Shown here: positions 1 through 8,823 of the stretch, one piece after another
Layout: each line of letters begins with the position of its first letter
Numbering within the stretch: position 1 is the stretch's first letter
Origin: Bacilliculturomica massiliensis
GTDB taxonomy: Bacteria; Bacillota; Clostridia; Peptostreptococcales; Anaerovoracaceae
NCBI RefSeq assembly: GCF_900605495.1
Contig: NZ_LR027601.1
Coordinates: 298,912-362,911 of the forward strand
Reading direction: 5' to 3'
Length of the DNA stretch: 64,000 nucleotides
Notes under the pieces: model-generated
Told to the model about the DNA's origin: nothing
Seen by the model: the letters and a program-made list of their open reading frames with translations, nothing else
The model's database searches: none
Translations under genes and position numbers: made by a program

Positions 1-3000
1 GAAAAAGAATTTACAAAGATTTATTCTGCAGATTACATTATTTCAGCATACGTTCACGGTGTTGAAATAAATGAACTTAGAGAAATTTCCAAAGATATTT
101 TAAAAGGTATCATTGCTAATAATCCGATTGATTGGGCGAATATGAGATGTTTGGCTTTGGGATATATGACTATTGATCAAATTGAAAAAAGTAGTTATGA
201 AATTGAAGAATCGAACTTTAGAAAAAGTTTGACTTCAATAAATATTCATCCATATGAATGTTATGTACAACCGGAATCTGCATGGAATTTTGATATACTG
301 AATACAGTTATAAGCTTAGTAAAGCGTTTGTATGATGGAGGAGAATTAAATCGAGCCAAGAGTCTATTTAAAAACTGGTTTTTTGAAATAGATATTGCAA
401 AAATATATACCCGTATGGTATCTGAGGATGATGATAAGGAATTCCTTTCTTCAGGATTCCAGAATGTTGCAGATAATTTGGCTGAATGTGTGTGTCGTTC
501 AGGAGAATTTTCAATTTTGTATGGGCTGAGAGAGTTAGTGGTAATTAATAATCGATTTGCATATCGTTTAACAGAATCCGTTTTAAAGAATATTTTCATA
601 TTATTATCAGGCGAAGAACTTTCGAGTGCATTAGATACATTAGAATTGGTATACATAGATCCACTTGTTGAAGGTGTAAAGAAGTTGATCGAGCAAAATC
701 GATATGAAGATATCAAACATGTAGATAATGTTTTACGTGATAGGTTGTCTCGAAATAGTATGGGGAAATTAGTATCTACATTTATGCAAATTATAGCGAA
801 TCCTCAACAGTGGTCTAATGATTGTAAAGAAGAATTATGGAATCAGATCGAAAATGTTGATTTACCAGATGACAATATTGAAAATTTGATGACATATTAT
901 AGCATTTATGCGATTGTAGCAGCATATTTGCGGCCAAAAACAAGAAGTGAATTGACGTCATCCATAACAGATACTTTCATGAAAAAGCATAGTCATTATA
1001 ATCGTTCTTATCTTGGGATGTATTTTAATAATATTTGCTTTATAGGGAAATGGTTATCCGCAAAACATGCAGGAAAGAAGTTTTTAGAAAATGTGGTGGA
1101 AATGAAGCAGCTCATGACTGCATTATTAATAAAACACTGGAATCCAAATGACAGAGATTTAGAAACTATTCATTTAAGACCATTTATACTTAAAGCGTAT
1201 ATTGCGTTGTCAAGAAATGAAGTTGAAGAGTTTAAAGATACCGTGGATGATATATGTGAGACTATATTTTCTAAAAATCCGGTTAATCAATTATTGGATG
1301 CTGGTATGTTTTATTATCGAAAAAATAAAAATCGGATACATGACTGGTTTAATGAATGGATGGCAGAAAATGGAAAAGTTTGGAATGAAAGCATAGGGGA
1401 CCGCAATCGAATTATTCAAGATTTTTGTACAGTTAAAGAGAGGTATGATATTAATACAATTGATATGAATAATGTGTTGGAAAAAGCTCGGTGGTCAGTT
1501 GTCGGATATGTATCTCATAAAGAGTACGCCGCAGATTATTTGCTAAGCTGGTATAGTGCACTTGTTGAATATGATGAAAAGTTCATATATGAATATGCAG
1601 AAACAGTAAAAGAAATTTCGGATAAAATGGAATTAGTAGGTGATAATCGTCTTGAATATACGCTAAATAGCAAAATATTTGCAGACATATTCAGTGGCGG
1701 ATATCCGAAAATAAAGGAGATTTTGCAAAACAACCATTATCTTGCGCAGGGATTTAAGATACCTTCTTATTTGGTGGATGGTCTGATTGGATATTTGAAA
1801 AATGTGAGATTGAAAGAATCAGAGTTGCTTTCTATATGGGCAATAGGTATGGGACTCCTTGACTGGCGAGATGAAGACAATCATGCGACTATTCATTCGC
1901 TTCAGCGAGCAATTGAATTGTGCGCGGAAAAAAGTGACATTAATTCTATATATTATAAACTTAAAGAATATGGATCTGCATACATTAATTTATGTTCAGA
2001 TCCTGTTAAATATATAATTCCAAACAGGTGGTGTGATGTCGTAAATACAGTTTTCATTAGTGAGATATCAATTGAAACTATTAAGAAATACCTTTTAGGT
2101 GATGAAAGCACTGTAAAAAAAGCCGAATTAAAAGAAGTGATTCATGAGTTGATAGACAGACATGAAATGCCAGAAGAAATTTTCAAAGAATTGTTAAGAT
2201 ATGAATTTGGAAAAGATTCTTATAGTATCAGGCATAATAGCATTTTAGAGTATTTAGTTGAGCAGTCCACACCAGATCTTTCTGATCAGGCAATTTGCGA
2301 TTATCTGAATGATGTAGTACAACGGGAAAGTAATAATTTGGAATTAGATTTACCAGAATTAGTTCGATGGAAAATGCATCAACAGGGGGAACAATATTGC
2401 AAAGAAGGAATGGATGAAATTATAAAAATGCAGAGGAGCTGGATGACAGCAGCTGGGCATTTTCAAGAACCGGAGATAGAGGAGGACTATGAATATTATA
2501 ATCTGATTAACTGGGACTATGCAGATAAAATAGAGACGTTGTTTTATCAGATAATGAAGCTGCTGATTTTGTCAGAGGATGCAGATGCCGCTCGGACAGC
2601 ATTGGCAGGGGTGTTTGCAATGTTAAGATGCGATAATAGGTATTTGAAAAATATCGAGGTGGACTGGAATAGTTACCATTATCGGGCTAAAGAGTGGTTG
2701 ATGATGATATATGAGCTGTTGTGGTGTTTCGATGAAAAAAGTAGATCTGTGCTCTATGAGATTGTTCATAAACACTGTAACGATGATGATTTCAATGTTG
2801 CACTATATTCAAATATTATGCTGGAAACATTGTGGCCAAAGCAGTTTCAAAAATATTTGAGGGAAGATAAGGAATTCTTTATGGAAATTCCAGAACGTGG
2901 AATAAAAAAACTGATAAAAACGACAAGAGATACCCCATGGATTAATGGATATGATTGTGTCATAGAAATGAAGGAGAGAATTGAAAAAAGCCTGGAAATA

Positions 3001-3867
3001 AATTTGGATGATGTTGAAAAAAGAACAGCTGATTATGCAGAACAAATGACTGAAATTTCAGAACTTATAAAATTAAATCGTTCCTCATCAAATTGCAAAG
3101 TTGTTTGTGATAAAGTAAATATTGCATTCTTCCGAGTACTGTATAAAGATTGGGTATCTGGTAGATGGGATGGAGTAGAGAATGAACTGTCACGCATTAT
3201 TTTGTCAGCATCAGAGCCATATACATTATTAGTTACGCCATTATATTGGTGTGAGAATAAAGGAATACTAATCAGTAATATTGATAAATTTTCAGAATTC
3301 AGCAGAGAAAAACAGTTGTTACGAATTAGGGAAATATTAGAAATGAATGTGCCAGATGAGAACGTAGTACTTGCGGGAACTATTGTTGATTACACTTATA
3401 AACAAGAAATATTTGGATTTATGCTGACTTATTTAAATATCCCGGGTATGAAACCTGAATATGCAGCTTGTGCGTATGAGAGAAATTCAAAATTGTTATT
3501 GCAGAGAAGAGATGATTTCTATGAAAAGCCACATTACAATATTACTATGCATCATAATGGCATAGAGAGTTTTAAACAAAGTAATATTATGTGTGGTTTT
3601 AGCAAACAAGCATTGTTGGCTTTTGGATGGCATATATCAATTGATGCTAGTGGTGTTAAATTATTTGATGAATGCGGTGAACAAATTGGCCAACTTGAAT
3701 GCTATTATGGAAATAGAACCAGCCTTGGAAACCGGTATCATAGTAATCAACCATACATGCAAAGGTGGATTGTAGATAGAACTGAGTTGGAAAAGAAATT
3801 ACTTCAAGCGGAAATTCCATATGTATTAAAAGATGTAGTGGATGCAGTGATTCGAGAATATGAGTAA
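1..3867 (+). CDS. C-terminal part of a very large AT-rich protein, function unknown
   Basis: The frame is open from the first base, so the gene begins left of the window; the first ATG in frame (142) sits inside a continuous coding stretch. About 1288 residues are visible. They are mostly helix-forming, rich in Leu, Glu, Tyr and Trp, with no P-loop, signal peptide or membrane segment that I can see. The last ~110 residues look like a separate globular domain (GFSKQALLAFGWH, then a Gly-rich stretch and QPYMQRWIVDR). Base composition is far more AT-rich than everything after ~4.1 kb, which suggests transfer. Long helical tails of this kind occur in STAND/NACHT-type defence ATPases, but the domain that would decide this lies outside the window; that link is a guess. 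The gene ends in an AT-rich spacer with no clear terminator. Confidence 0.85.
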   Translation, partial: EKEFTKIYSADYIISAYVHGVEINELREISKDILKGIIANNPIDWANMRCLALGYMTIDQIEKSSYEIEESNFRKSLTSINIHPYECYVQPESAWNFDILNTVISLVKRLYDGGELNRAKSLFKNWFFEIDIAKIYTRMVSEDDDKEFLSSGFQNVADNLAECVCRSGEFSILYGLRELVVINNRFAYRLTESVLKNIFILLSGEELSSALDTLELVYIDPLVEGVKKLIEQNRYEDIKHVDNVLRDRLSRNSMGKLVSTFMQIIANPQQWSNDCKEELWNQIENVDLPDDNIENLMTYYSIYAIVAAYLRPKTRSELTSSITDTFMKKHSHYNRSYLGMYFNNICFIGKWLSAKHAGKKFLENVVEMKQLMTALLIKHWNPNDRDLETIHLRPFILKAYIALSRNEVEEFKDTVDDICETIFSKNPVNQLLDAGMFYYRKNKNRIHDWFNEWMAENGKVWNESIGDRNRIIQDFCTVKERYDINTIDMNNVLEKARWSVVGYVSHKEYAADYLLSWYSALVEYDEKFIYEYAETVKEISDKMELVGDNRLEYTLNSKIFADIFSGGYPKIKEILQNNHYLAQGFKIPSYLVDGLIGYLKNVRLKESELLSIWAIGMGLLDWRDEDNHATIHSLQRAIELCAEKSDINSIYYKLKEYGSAYINLCSDPVKYIIPNRWCDVVNTVFISEISIETIKKYLLGDESTVKKAELKEVIHELIDRHEMPEEIFKELLRYEFGKDSYSIRHNSILEYLVEQSTPDLSDQAICDYLNDVVQRESNNLELDLPELVRWKMHQQGEQYCKEGMDEIIKMQRSWMTAAGHFQEPEIEEDYEYYNLINWDYADKIETLFYQIMKLLILSEDADAARTALAGVFAMLRCDNRYLKNIEVDWNSYHYRAKEWLMMIYELLWCFDEKSRSVLYEIVHKHCNDDDFNVALYSNIMLETLWPKQFQKYLREDKEFFMEIPERGIKKLIKTTRDTPWINGYDCVIEMKERIEKSLEINLDDVEKRTADYAEQMTEISELIKLNRSSSNCKVVCDKVNIAFFRVLYKDWVSGRWDGVENELSRIILSASEPYTLLVTPLYWCENKGILISNIDKFSEFSREKQLLRIREILEMNVPDENVVLAGTIVDYTYKQEIFGFMLTYLNIPGMKPEYAACAYERNSKLLLQRRDDFYEKPHYNITMHHNGIESFKQSNIMCGFSKQALLAFGWHISIDASGVKLFDECGEQIGQLECYYGNRTSLGNRYHSNQPYMQRWIVDRTELEKKLLQAEIPYVLKDVVDAVIREYE

Positions 3868-4111
3868 GAAGTTATATTTTGTGTATCAGTTACTGTTTTA
3901 CTGATCCGTTTACTACGCCATTTGCTCGGTAATTTACGCAGATTTATGTAGTTATGCGTAGAGAAAGGCAAAACCAAAAAATAAGAAAACGCCAGAAAGC
4001 CAATAATTACGGGTATTTGAAGGTTTATGAAGGGATATAAAATTATGATTAAGACACTATTTATTTGCCATGGGCATATACTGAGACAGAAGGACATGGG
4101 AGGATTGAGAT

Positions 4112-4924
4112 ATGATTTATGTCAAAGCTACGGACGGGACCAAAATTGCAGTGTACGATTATAATCCGCAGGGGAGAGAGACTGTTTTTCTCGTGCACGG
4201 CTGGCCGTTGTCCCACAAGATCTACGAGTACCAGATCCAGCGGCTGCTGGATAAGGACTACAGAGTGACCGCTGTGGATCTCAGGGGGTTTGGATGTTCG
4301 GATACGCCGGCGGGCGGCTATACATATGATCAGATGGCGCAGGATATCTACAGCGTGGTCTGCGCGCTGAAACTGCGGAATTTCACTATGGTGGGCTTCT
4401 CCATGGGCGGGGCTGTGGCGCTGCGCTACATGAATCGGTGCAGAGGCTGCGGCGTGAAGAGATTGATCCTGCTGTCGGCGGCCGCACCCTGTTGGACGCA
4501 GAGGAGTGATTATCCCTATGGGCTGCCCCGGGAATACGTAAACCAGCTGATCTATCTGGCATCTACGGACCGGCCTCAGCTCTGCCGGAATTTTGCCTGG
4601 GATCAGCTGTTCGCCAGCCCCCAGACACCGGCGGCAAAGGAGTGGTTTGAGGGCATCGCGCTCTCCGCTTCCGGCGTGGGCACTGTGGAAGCGGCGATCT
4701 CCCTGCGGGATGAAGATGGAAGGGAGGACCTGAAAACAGTCTGCGTTCCCACCGTCATCATCCATGGGGCAAAGGATACGGTAGTGTCCGACGATCTGGC
4801 CCGTCTCCAGCACGAGGGGATCAGAGGATCGAAGCTCTGCACTCTGGAAAACAGCGGGCACGGGATCATGTACGACGAACTGGAACGTTTCAACGAAATT
4901 TTCATGCAGGCATTGAGCGACTGA
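4112..4924 (+). CDS. Alpha/beta hydrolase (haloperoxidase/esterase-like)
   Basis: A 270-residue cytoplasmic alpha/beta-hydrolase. The HGWPLS oxyanion-hole motif is near residue 29, the nucleophile elbow GFSMGG has Ser near 97, and the likely acid and base are Asp near 223 (IHGAKD) and His near 251 (NSGHG). The length and HGW/GFSMGG signature match the non-haem chloroperoxidase/esterase branch; the substrate cannot be told. The start follows GGGAGG at 4098-4103. This is the first gene with the GC-rich composition of the rest of the window. It is convergent with the LysR gene, and the two appear to share a terminator hairpin at 4965-5005. Confidence 0.88.
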   Translation: MIYVKATDGTKIAVYDYNPQGRETVFLVHGWPLSHKIYEYQIQRLLDKDYRVTAVDLRGFGCSDTPAGGYTYDQMAQDIYSVVCALKLRNFTMVGFSMGGAVALRYMNRCRGCGVKRLILLSAAAPCWTQRSDYPYGLPREYVNQLIYLASTDRPQLCRNFAWDQLFASPQTPAAKEWFEGIALSASGVGTVEAAISLRDEDGREDLKTVCVPTVIIHGAKDTVVSDDLARLQHEGIRGSKLCTLENSGHGIMYDELERFNEIFMQALSD

Positions 4925-4964
4925 CCGCGCTGTATGAGAAGTACAGGCGTACGGGAACGCTGCG

Positions 4965-5005
4965 CTGCGGGGATGTCTTTTTCGATCATCCCTGCAGTTT
5001 TTTTT
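4965..5005 (+). terminator. Rho-independent terminator after the hydrolase gene
   Basis: Near-complementary 11-base arms at 4965-4975 and 4987-4997 enclose a T-rich loop and are followed by eight T residues (4998-5005). The hairpin overlaps the last codons of the convergent LysR gene. Confidence 0.65.
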
Positions 5006-5858
5006 GGTGCTCTATGAGGAAATCGATGAAATATCTGGCTGCCATAGGCAGAGCCTCTTTATTTTGAAAGGCGATGCCGATGGTGCGGGTGATCGGGGGA
5101 TCCACGGGCCGGGTGACGATGCGGTGATCGGTGCGGCCCAGGACCATTTCAGAGAGGATGCTGACTCCCAGTCCCTGTTCCACCATGGAGAGGATGGTGT
5201 AATCGTCGTGAATGCGGAACCGTACGTTGGGAGTGAGTCTCTGAGCGGCAAAGGCGTCCAGAGGTTCGCTGAGCGTTCCCTCCTCTACCAGAAGAAACGG
5301 CTCGTTGGAAAGGGCCGTCAGAGGAACGGCGGAGAGAGAAGCCAGAGGGTGATCCTCCGGCAGAACCGCAAGAAGAGGGTCTCCCGCCAGGTCTACGGTC
5401 TTCAGATCCGACACGGCCAGAGGGTTGACGAAACCGAAATCCACTGTGCCCATGCGTATCCATTGGGGAATGGAGGTGTAATCTCCCTGATGCAGGGTGA
5501 AACGGATGTTGGGATAACGCCTGCCGAATTCCTTGAGCAGCCAGGGAAGCCAGCGTGAGGACACGCTGGAAAACGTCCCGATCCTGACCACGCCTGATTC
5601 CAGACCGGAGAGCTCCTTTGCCTTCTCGTGCAGCTCGCGTCCGTCGTTTACCAGTTTCTGCAGAAAGGGCAGCAAAACCCTGCCCTCAGGCGTGAGGGTG
5701 ATCCCGGTGCGGGAGCGAAGCAGGAGCGTAAGGGACAACTCGTTTTCCAGAGAACGGACCATCTGGCTGATACCTGACTGAGTGTAGCCTAAAGCTTCCG
5801 CAGCCTTGGTAAAGCTGCCGGTCTCGACGATCTTCATGACAGCGATATAGCGGTTCAT
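4986..5858 (-). CDS. LysR-family transcriptional regulator
   Basis: A 290-residue LysR-type regulator of normal length. The N-terminal winged helix (residues ~1-60) shows the family pattern ETGSFTKAAEALGYTQSGIS followed by a conserved linker helix. The remainder is a periplasmic-binding-like effector domain. It is divergent from azlCD, and the spacer holds two inverted repeats (5983-6006 and 6013-6031) around the azlC promoter. Control of azlCD is therefore the simplest inference, with a branched-chain amino acid or analogue as possible effector. Start at 5858; the upstream region carries AGAGAGG. Confidence 0.92.
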   Translation of the reverse strand: MNRYIAVMKIVETGSFTKAAEALGYTQSGISQMVRSLENELSLTLLLRSRTGITLTPEGRVLLPFLQKLVNDGRELHEKAKELSGLESGVVRIGTFSSVSSRWLPWLLKEFGRRYPNIRFTLHQGDYTSIPQWIRMGTVDFGFVNPLAVSDLKTVDLAGDPLLAVLPEDHPLASLSAVPLTALSNEPFLLVEEGTLSEPLDAFAAQRLTPNVRFRIHDDYTILSMVEQGLGVSILSEMVLGRTDHRIVTRPVDPPITRTIGIAFQNKEALPMAARYFIDFLIEHQKKLQG

Positions 5859-5982
5859 CTGTGTTTCCTCTCTTTCTGCGGATCCATGAAGCGATCTGCG
5901 CCAGGGCCGTGCTTTCCGTCTGTTCAGAGACCGTCTGCGCAGCCTGGGATCTCAATAACAGACAAGAAGATAAATAAGAAAA

Positions 5983-6038
5983 ACTGATCTGTTGATTAGA
6001 ATCAGTCGTTTTACTAATGGATGACTTTAGTATATACT
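5983..6038 (+). promoter_or_regulatory. azlC promoter with candidate LysR binding sites
   Basis: A -35 TTTACT (6010-6015) and -10 TATACT (6033-6038) are 17 bp apart and point to azlC. ACTGAT/ATCAGT (5983-5988, 6001-6006) forms an interrupted palindrome just upstream, and ACTAA/TTAGT (6013-6017, 6027-6031) lies inside the promoter. Such dyads fit LysR-family sites. The leader from here to azlC is about 155 nt; I see no known riboswitch in it. Confidence 0.5.
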
Positions 6039-6199
6039 TACATTCGGAAAATGACAAGAGTGTGGCTTGGCATATTGGAGATGCGGCGCAGAAGCGCTGC
6101 GGGGGAGTGGATCCGCAGTATGTCGAAACTGCCGGCCAGCGAAAAACGAGGTTCCTGCTCGTGATGCTGCAGGCAGACAGGAAGGTGGGGAATGAAAAA

Positions 6200-6964
6200 A
6201 TGGAAATGAGTGTGGATGACGAGGAGTGGAGACGGGGCATGAAAGACGGGATACCCATCTGTCTGGGATATTTCGCCGTGGCCTTTGCTTTCGGAATTCA
6301 GGCGGAGGCCGTGGGACTGACGGCTTTCCAGGCCAGTCTGATGTCGGTGACCAATCTGACCTCCGCCGGACAGTTTGCGGCGCTGGGCATGATCTCCGCA
6401 GGCGGGTCTTATGCAGAGATGGCGCTGGCGCAGCTGGTGGTGAACCTGCGGTACTGTCTCATGTCCTGCGCGCTGTCGCAGAAGATCAAAGAGGACGGAG
6501 CGGCGGCCCATCGATTCGGGGTGGCCTACGGGGTCACGGACGAGATCTTCGGGATCAGCGTATGCCGCCCGGGGGAGCTGAACCCCTTCTATTCTTACGG
6601 TCTTATGACCGTGGCCATCCCTGGCTGGACCTTGGGAACCACAGCCGGAGTAGTATCCGGAAACCTGCTGCCTCAGAGCGTGATCAGCGCGCTGGGGATC
6701 GCGATCTACGGAATGTTTCTGGCGGTGATCATCCCGGCGGCGAAAGGGGAGAGATCTGTGCTGGGAGTTGTGGTCTGCGCTATGCTGGTCAGCGTGATGT
6801 TTCGGGTGATCCCGGCGCTGGGCGCCATATCTTCGGGTTTTCAGGTGATACTGATCACGGTCATCGTCTCCGCGGCCGCAGCTGTGCTGATGCCGGTGGG
6901 GGAAGAGGGCGGAGAACCGGGGGAGACCGCAGCGGAAAAGGAGGCGGGAAACCTTGCGGAATAA
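6200..6964 (+). CDS. azlC: AzlC-family branched-chain amino acid exporter, large subunit
   Basis: A 254-residue polytopic membrane protein with the AzlC signature near its start (GMKDGIPICLGYFAVAFAFG) and the NLTSAGQFAA segment. AzlC and the small protein AzlD form an exporter for branched-chain amino acids or their analogues. I place the start at ATG 6200, 9 nt after AGGTGGGG, instead of the longer in-frame opening at 6017, which would put 61 non-family residues in front. It overlaps azlD by 11 nt. The final ~20 residues are Glu/Gly-rich and cytoplasmic. Confidence 0.92.
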   Translation: MEMSVDDEEWRRGMKDGIPICLGYFAVAFAFGIQAEAVGLTAFQASLMSVTNLTSAGQFAALGMISAGGSYAEMALAQLVVNLRYCLMSCALSQKIKEDGAAAHRFGVAYGVTDEIFGISVCRPGELNPFYSYGLMTVAIPGWTLGTTAGVVSGNLLPQSVISALGIAIYGMFLAVIIPAAKGERSVLGVVVCAMLVSVMFRVIPALGAISSGFQVILITVIVSAAAAVLMPVGEEGGEPGETAAEKEAGNLAE

Positions 6965-7271
6965 TATCTACATTTATATATTTGTGATGGCGGCGGTCAC
7001 TTATCTGATCAGAGCGCTTCCTCTGACTCTGATCCGGCGGCAGATCACAAATCCCTTTGTCAAGTCGTTCCTCTATTATGTACCGTATGCCACGCTGGCA
7101 GCCATGACCTTTCCGGCGATCCTGTTTTCCACATCGGGTATACTGTCCGCTGCGGCGGGATTTGGAACGGCGCTGGTGCTGGCCTACAGGGAAAAAAGTC
7201 TGCTGACTGTGGCCTGCTGCGCGTGTGTGGTGGTGTTTGCAGTGGAACTGGCGGAAAAAATGATCGCTTAG
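6954..7271 (+). CDS. azlD: AzlD-family branched-chain amino acid exporter, small subunit
   Basis: A 105-residue protein with about four membrane helices and the AzlD pattern near the N-terminus (AAVTYLIRALPLTL, then YVPYATLAAMTFPAIL). It starts with TTG at 6954 preceded by AAGGAGGCGGG and overlaps the end of azlC, as expected for translational coupling of two subunits of one exporter. The pair ends at a strong hairpin at 7302-7344. Confidence 0.9.
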   Translation: MRNNIYIYIFVMAAVTYLIRALPLTLIRRQITNPFVKSFLYYVPYATLAAMTFPAILFSTSGILSAAAGFGTALVLAYREKSLLTVACCACVVVFAVELAEKMIA

Positions 7272-7301
7272 GGGACGCCCCGCCCTGAAGAAACGAAACA
7301 G

Positions 7302-7344
7302 AAAAAAGGCTGAAGCCGGTCATGTTGCCGGTTTCAGCCTTTTT
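7302..7344. terminator. Bidirectional terminator between azlD and the monooxygenase gene
   Basis: An A-rich arm plus GGCTGAAGCCGG (7302-7319) pairs with CCGGTTTCAGCC plus T5 (7328-7344). A-tract and T-tract flank both sides, so it can serve both convergent genes. Confidence 0.85.
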
Positions 7345-7405
7345 AAGTATCATTTATTCGGTGACGTTTCTGGTCCGCTGACTGGACGTTCGGACCGCCC
7401 TTTGA

Positions 7406-7708
7406 TTAGGGCCAGTTCTTTTCCACACCGTCCACTCTCTTGATGGAGGTCTCCAGAACGTATTTCTTCTTGATATCCTGCAGGGCGATGTTGTGGGGCG
7501 TAGTCTGGTGCGCGAGAAGGGATGCTTCGTCTTCCCACATTTCATATAAGATGACTTCGTCATCCCGGAATGCGGAATAATAGTTGTCATAGACGATGTT
7601 GCCCGGATCCTTTCTCCCGCATTGATCGATCTTCGCGTCCTGAACTTCTTTGATATACTGTTCCTTCGTTCCCGGCTTCATCTTGTAAGTTACGTGTACG
7701 ACAATCAT
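7406..7708 (-). CDS. ABM-type putative quinol monooxygenase
   Basis: A 100-residue single-domain protein of the antibiotic-biosynthesis-monooxygenase (dimeric alpha/beta barrel) fold. It begins MIVVHVTYKMKPGTKEQYI and has the typical EMWEDEASLLAHQTTPH segment. Relatives are small cytoplasmic dimers that oxidise quinols or act in aldehyde or haem chemistry; the real substrate is unknown. The start is supported by AAAGGAGAATG just upstream. It is a single gene. Confidence 0.85.
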   Translation of the reverse strand: MIVVHVTYKMKPGTKEQYIKEVQDAKIDQCGRKDPGNIVYDNYYSAFRDDEVILYEMWEDEASLLAHQTTPHNIALQDIKKKYVLETSIKRVDGVEKNWP

Positions 7709-8095
7709 TTTTCATTCTCCTTTTCTCTGTGCAGGCTTGAGGCCTGCTGCGCCTCCGCGGCGGACACGGCTGAACGCGCGCGTTTCCGCGGGAAGTGCCA
7801 TACTGGATAGGTTTGCAGAATCAAATAATAGCTGCTATGGGGTTATTGTGCCATGTTTGGCCGGAGACCAACATGGCATAATCCGCGCATGGCGTCCGCC
7901 GCGCACAGAATCCATATAATGTTCGCTATGCGGACATTATACCATATCCTCCCGTATATTCGCAATATTTCGAGATCAAGAATTTGAAATAATGAAATGC
8001 ATAACGACAATTAATTCCAGTATGCGGAATGAACAGGGCGCGAAAAAGAGACGCCCGGCGATCTGCCGTAAGGACCTTCTGCAGACACTGTGTTT
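7709..8095. other. Intergenic region holding repeat copy A
   Basis: A 387-base spacer between two minus-strand genes. The part nearest 7730-7800 is GC-rich and featureless; 7846-7947 is a copy of the dispersed two-hairpin element; 7950-8060 is AT-rich with nothing recognised. No coding sequence is supported. Confidence 0.7.
7846..7947 (+). repeat. Dispersed two-hairpin element, copy A
   Basis: The left hairpin has arms around TGCCATGTT/AACATGGCA (7849-7857, 7870-7878). The conserved block (about 7881-7911) contains CATGGCGTCCGCC and CACAGAATC. The right hairpin is TATAATGTTCGC tat GCGGACATTATA at about 7914-7942. The same block and architecture recur near 20.2 kb and 35.4 kb, with different stem bases that still pair. 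Confidence 0.75.
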
Positions 8096-8707
8096 TTAGT
8101 CGCTCAGGCTGCCGCCCAGGCCCTGCAGATAATCGGCCAAACCTCCGGAAACAGCGTTCAGGAAATCGGAATCGTCGCCGAATTTGTCGATCTTCCAGCC
8201 CTCGTCTGTCTTGGTGAGGTCAATGGCCGCATCGCTTTCATAATCCAGAGAAGCGGCTTCCAGTTTTTCAGTAAATATCTTTTCCATCAAAGCATCCATC
8301 TCTTCCTCCGAGGCGTCGGAGAACAACAGCGCGATGGCCTGGGACATGTATTCCTCTATGGCGGCGGAGAAAACTTCGCCGAAATTGTATGTTTTCAGAG
8401 TTACATTGACAGTGGCCTTGTCGCCGTCCACTTTTTCGTCCTTCACAGTATACTCAAAGGCCGCAAATTTGTCGCCCATGGACTTGTCGAAGGCTTCGCT
8501 CATTTCGTCTTCTTCGCCCAAATCGCCGGCGTCGAATAAAGCGTCCTTCGCTTCTCCGGCATATACTTTGGCGATGGCCTCCTGGTCCTGAGCTTTTACC
8601 GCGTCGAGATAGCTTTTGACCACATCCGAAGGAGTCGGATCGCTCCCGCAGGCAAACAGCGCAAAGCACATGGCCGCGGCCAGCAGTACTGCAAACAGCT
8701 TTTTCAT
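8096..8707 (-). CDS. Secreted lipoprotein, NTF2-like/DUF4878-like
   Basis: A 203-residue protein with a lipoprotein signal peptide: MKKLFAVLLAAAMCFALFAC with Cys20 as the lipidated residue. The mature part opens with PSDVVKSYLDAVKAQDQEAIAKVY, the helix typical of small secreted NTF2-like/DUF4878 proteins, followed by acidic beta-rich sequence. I use ATG 8707 because AAGGAGG lies 6 nt upstream; an earlier in-frame ATG at 8731 lacks this. The protein would sit on the outer face of the membrane. Function unknown; monocistronic by context. Confidence 0.82.
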   Translation of the reverse strand: MKKLFAVLLAAAMCFALFACGSDPTPSDVVKSYLDAVKAQDQEAIAKVYAGEAKDALFDAGDLGEEDEMSEAFDKSMGDKFAAFEYTVKDEKVDGDKATVNVTLKTYNFGEVFSAAIEEYMSQAIALLFSDASEEEMDALMEKIFTEKLEAASLDYESDAAIDLTKTDEGWKIDKFGDDSDFLNAVSGGLADYLQGLGGSLSD

Positions 8708-8823
8708 TTTTTTCCTCCTTGTGTTACACACAGCTTAAAATAAAAATAGTTTTTCGGGCCGCGCCCGCAGGATATAAAATCAGATCGATCACACGGCATG
8801 CTTTATTCATACGCCGGTCCGGC

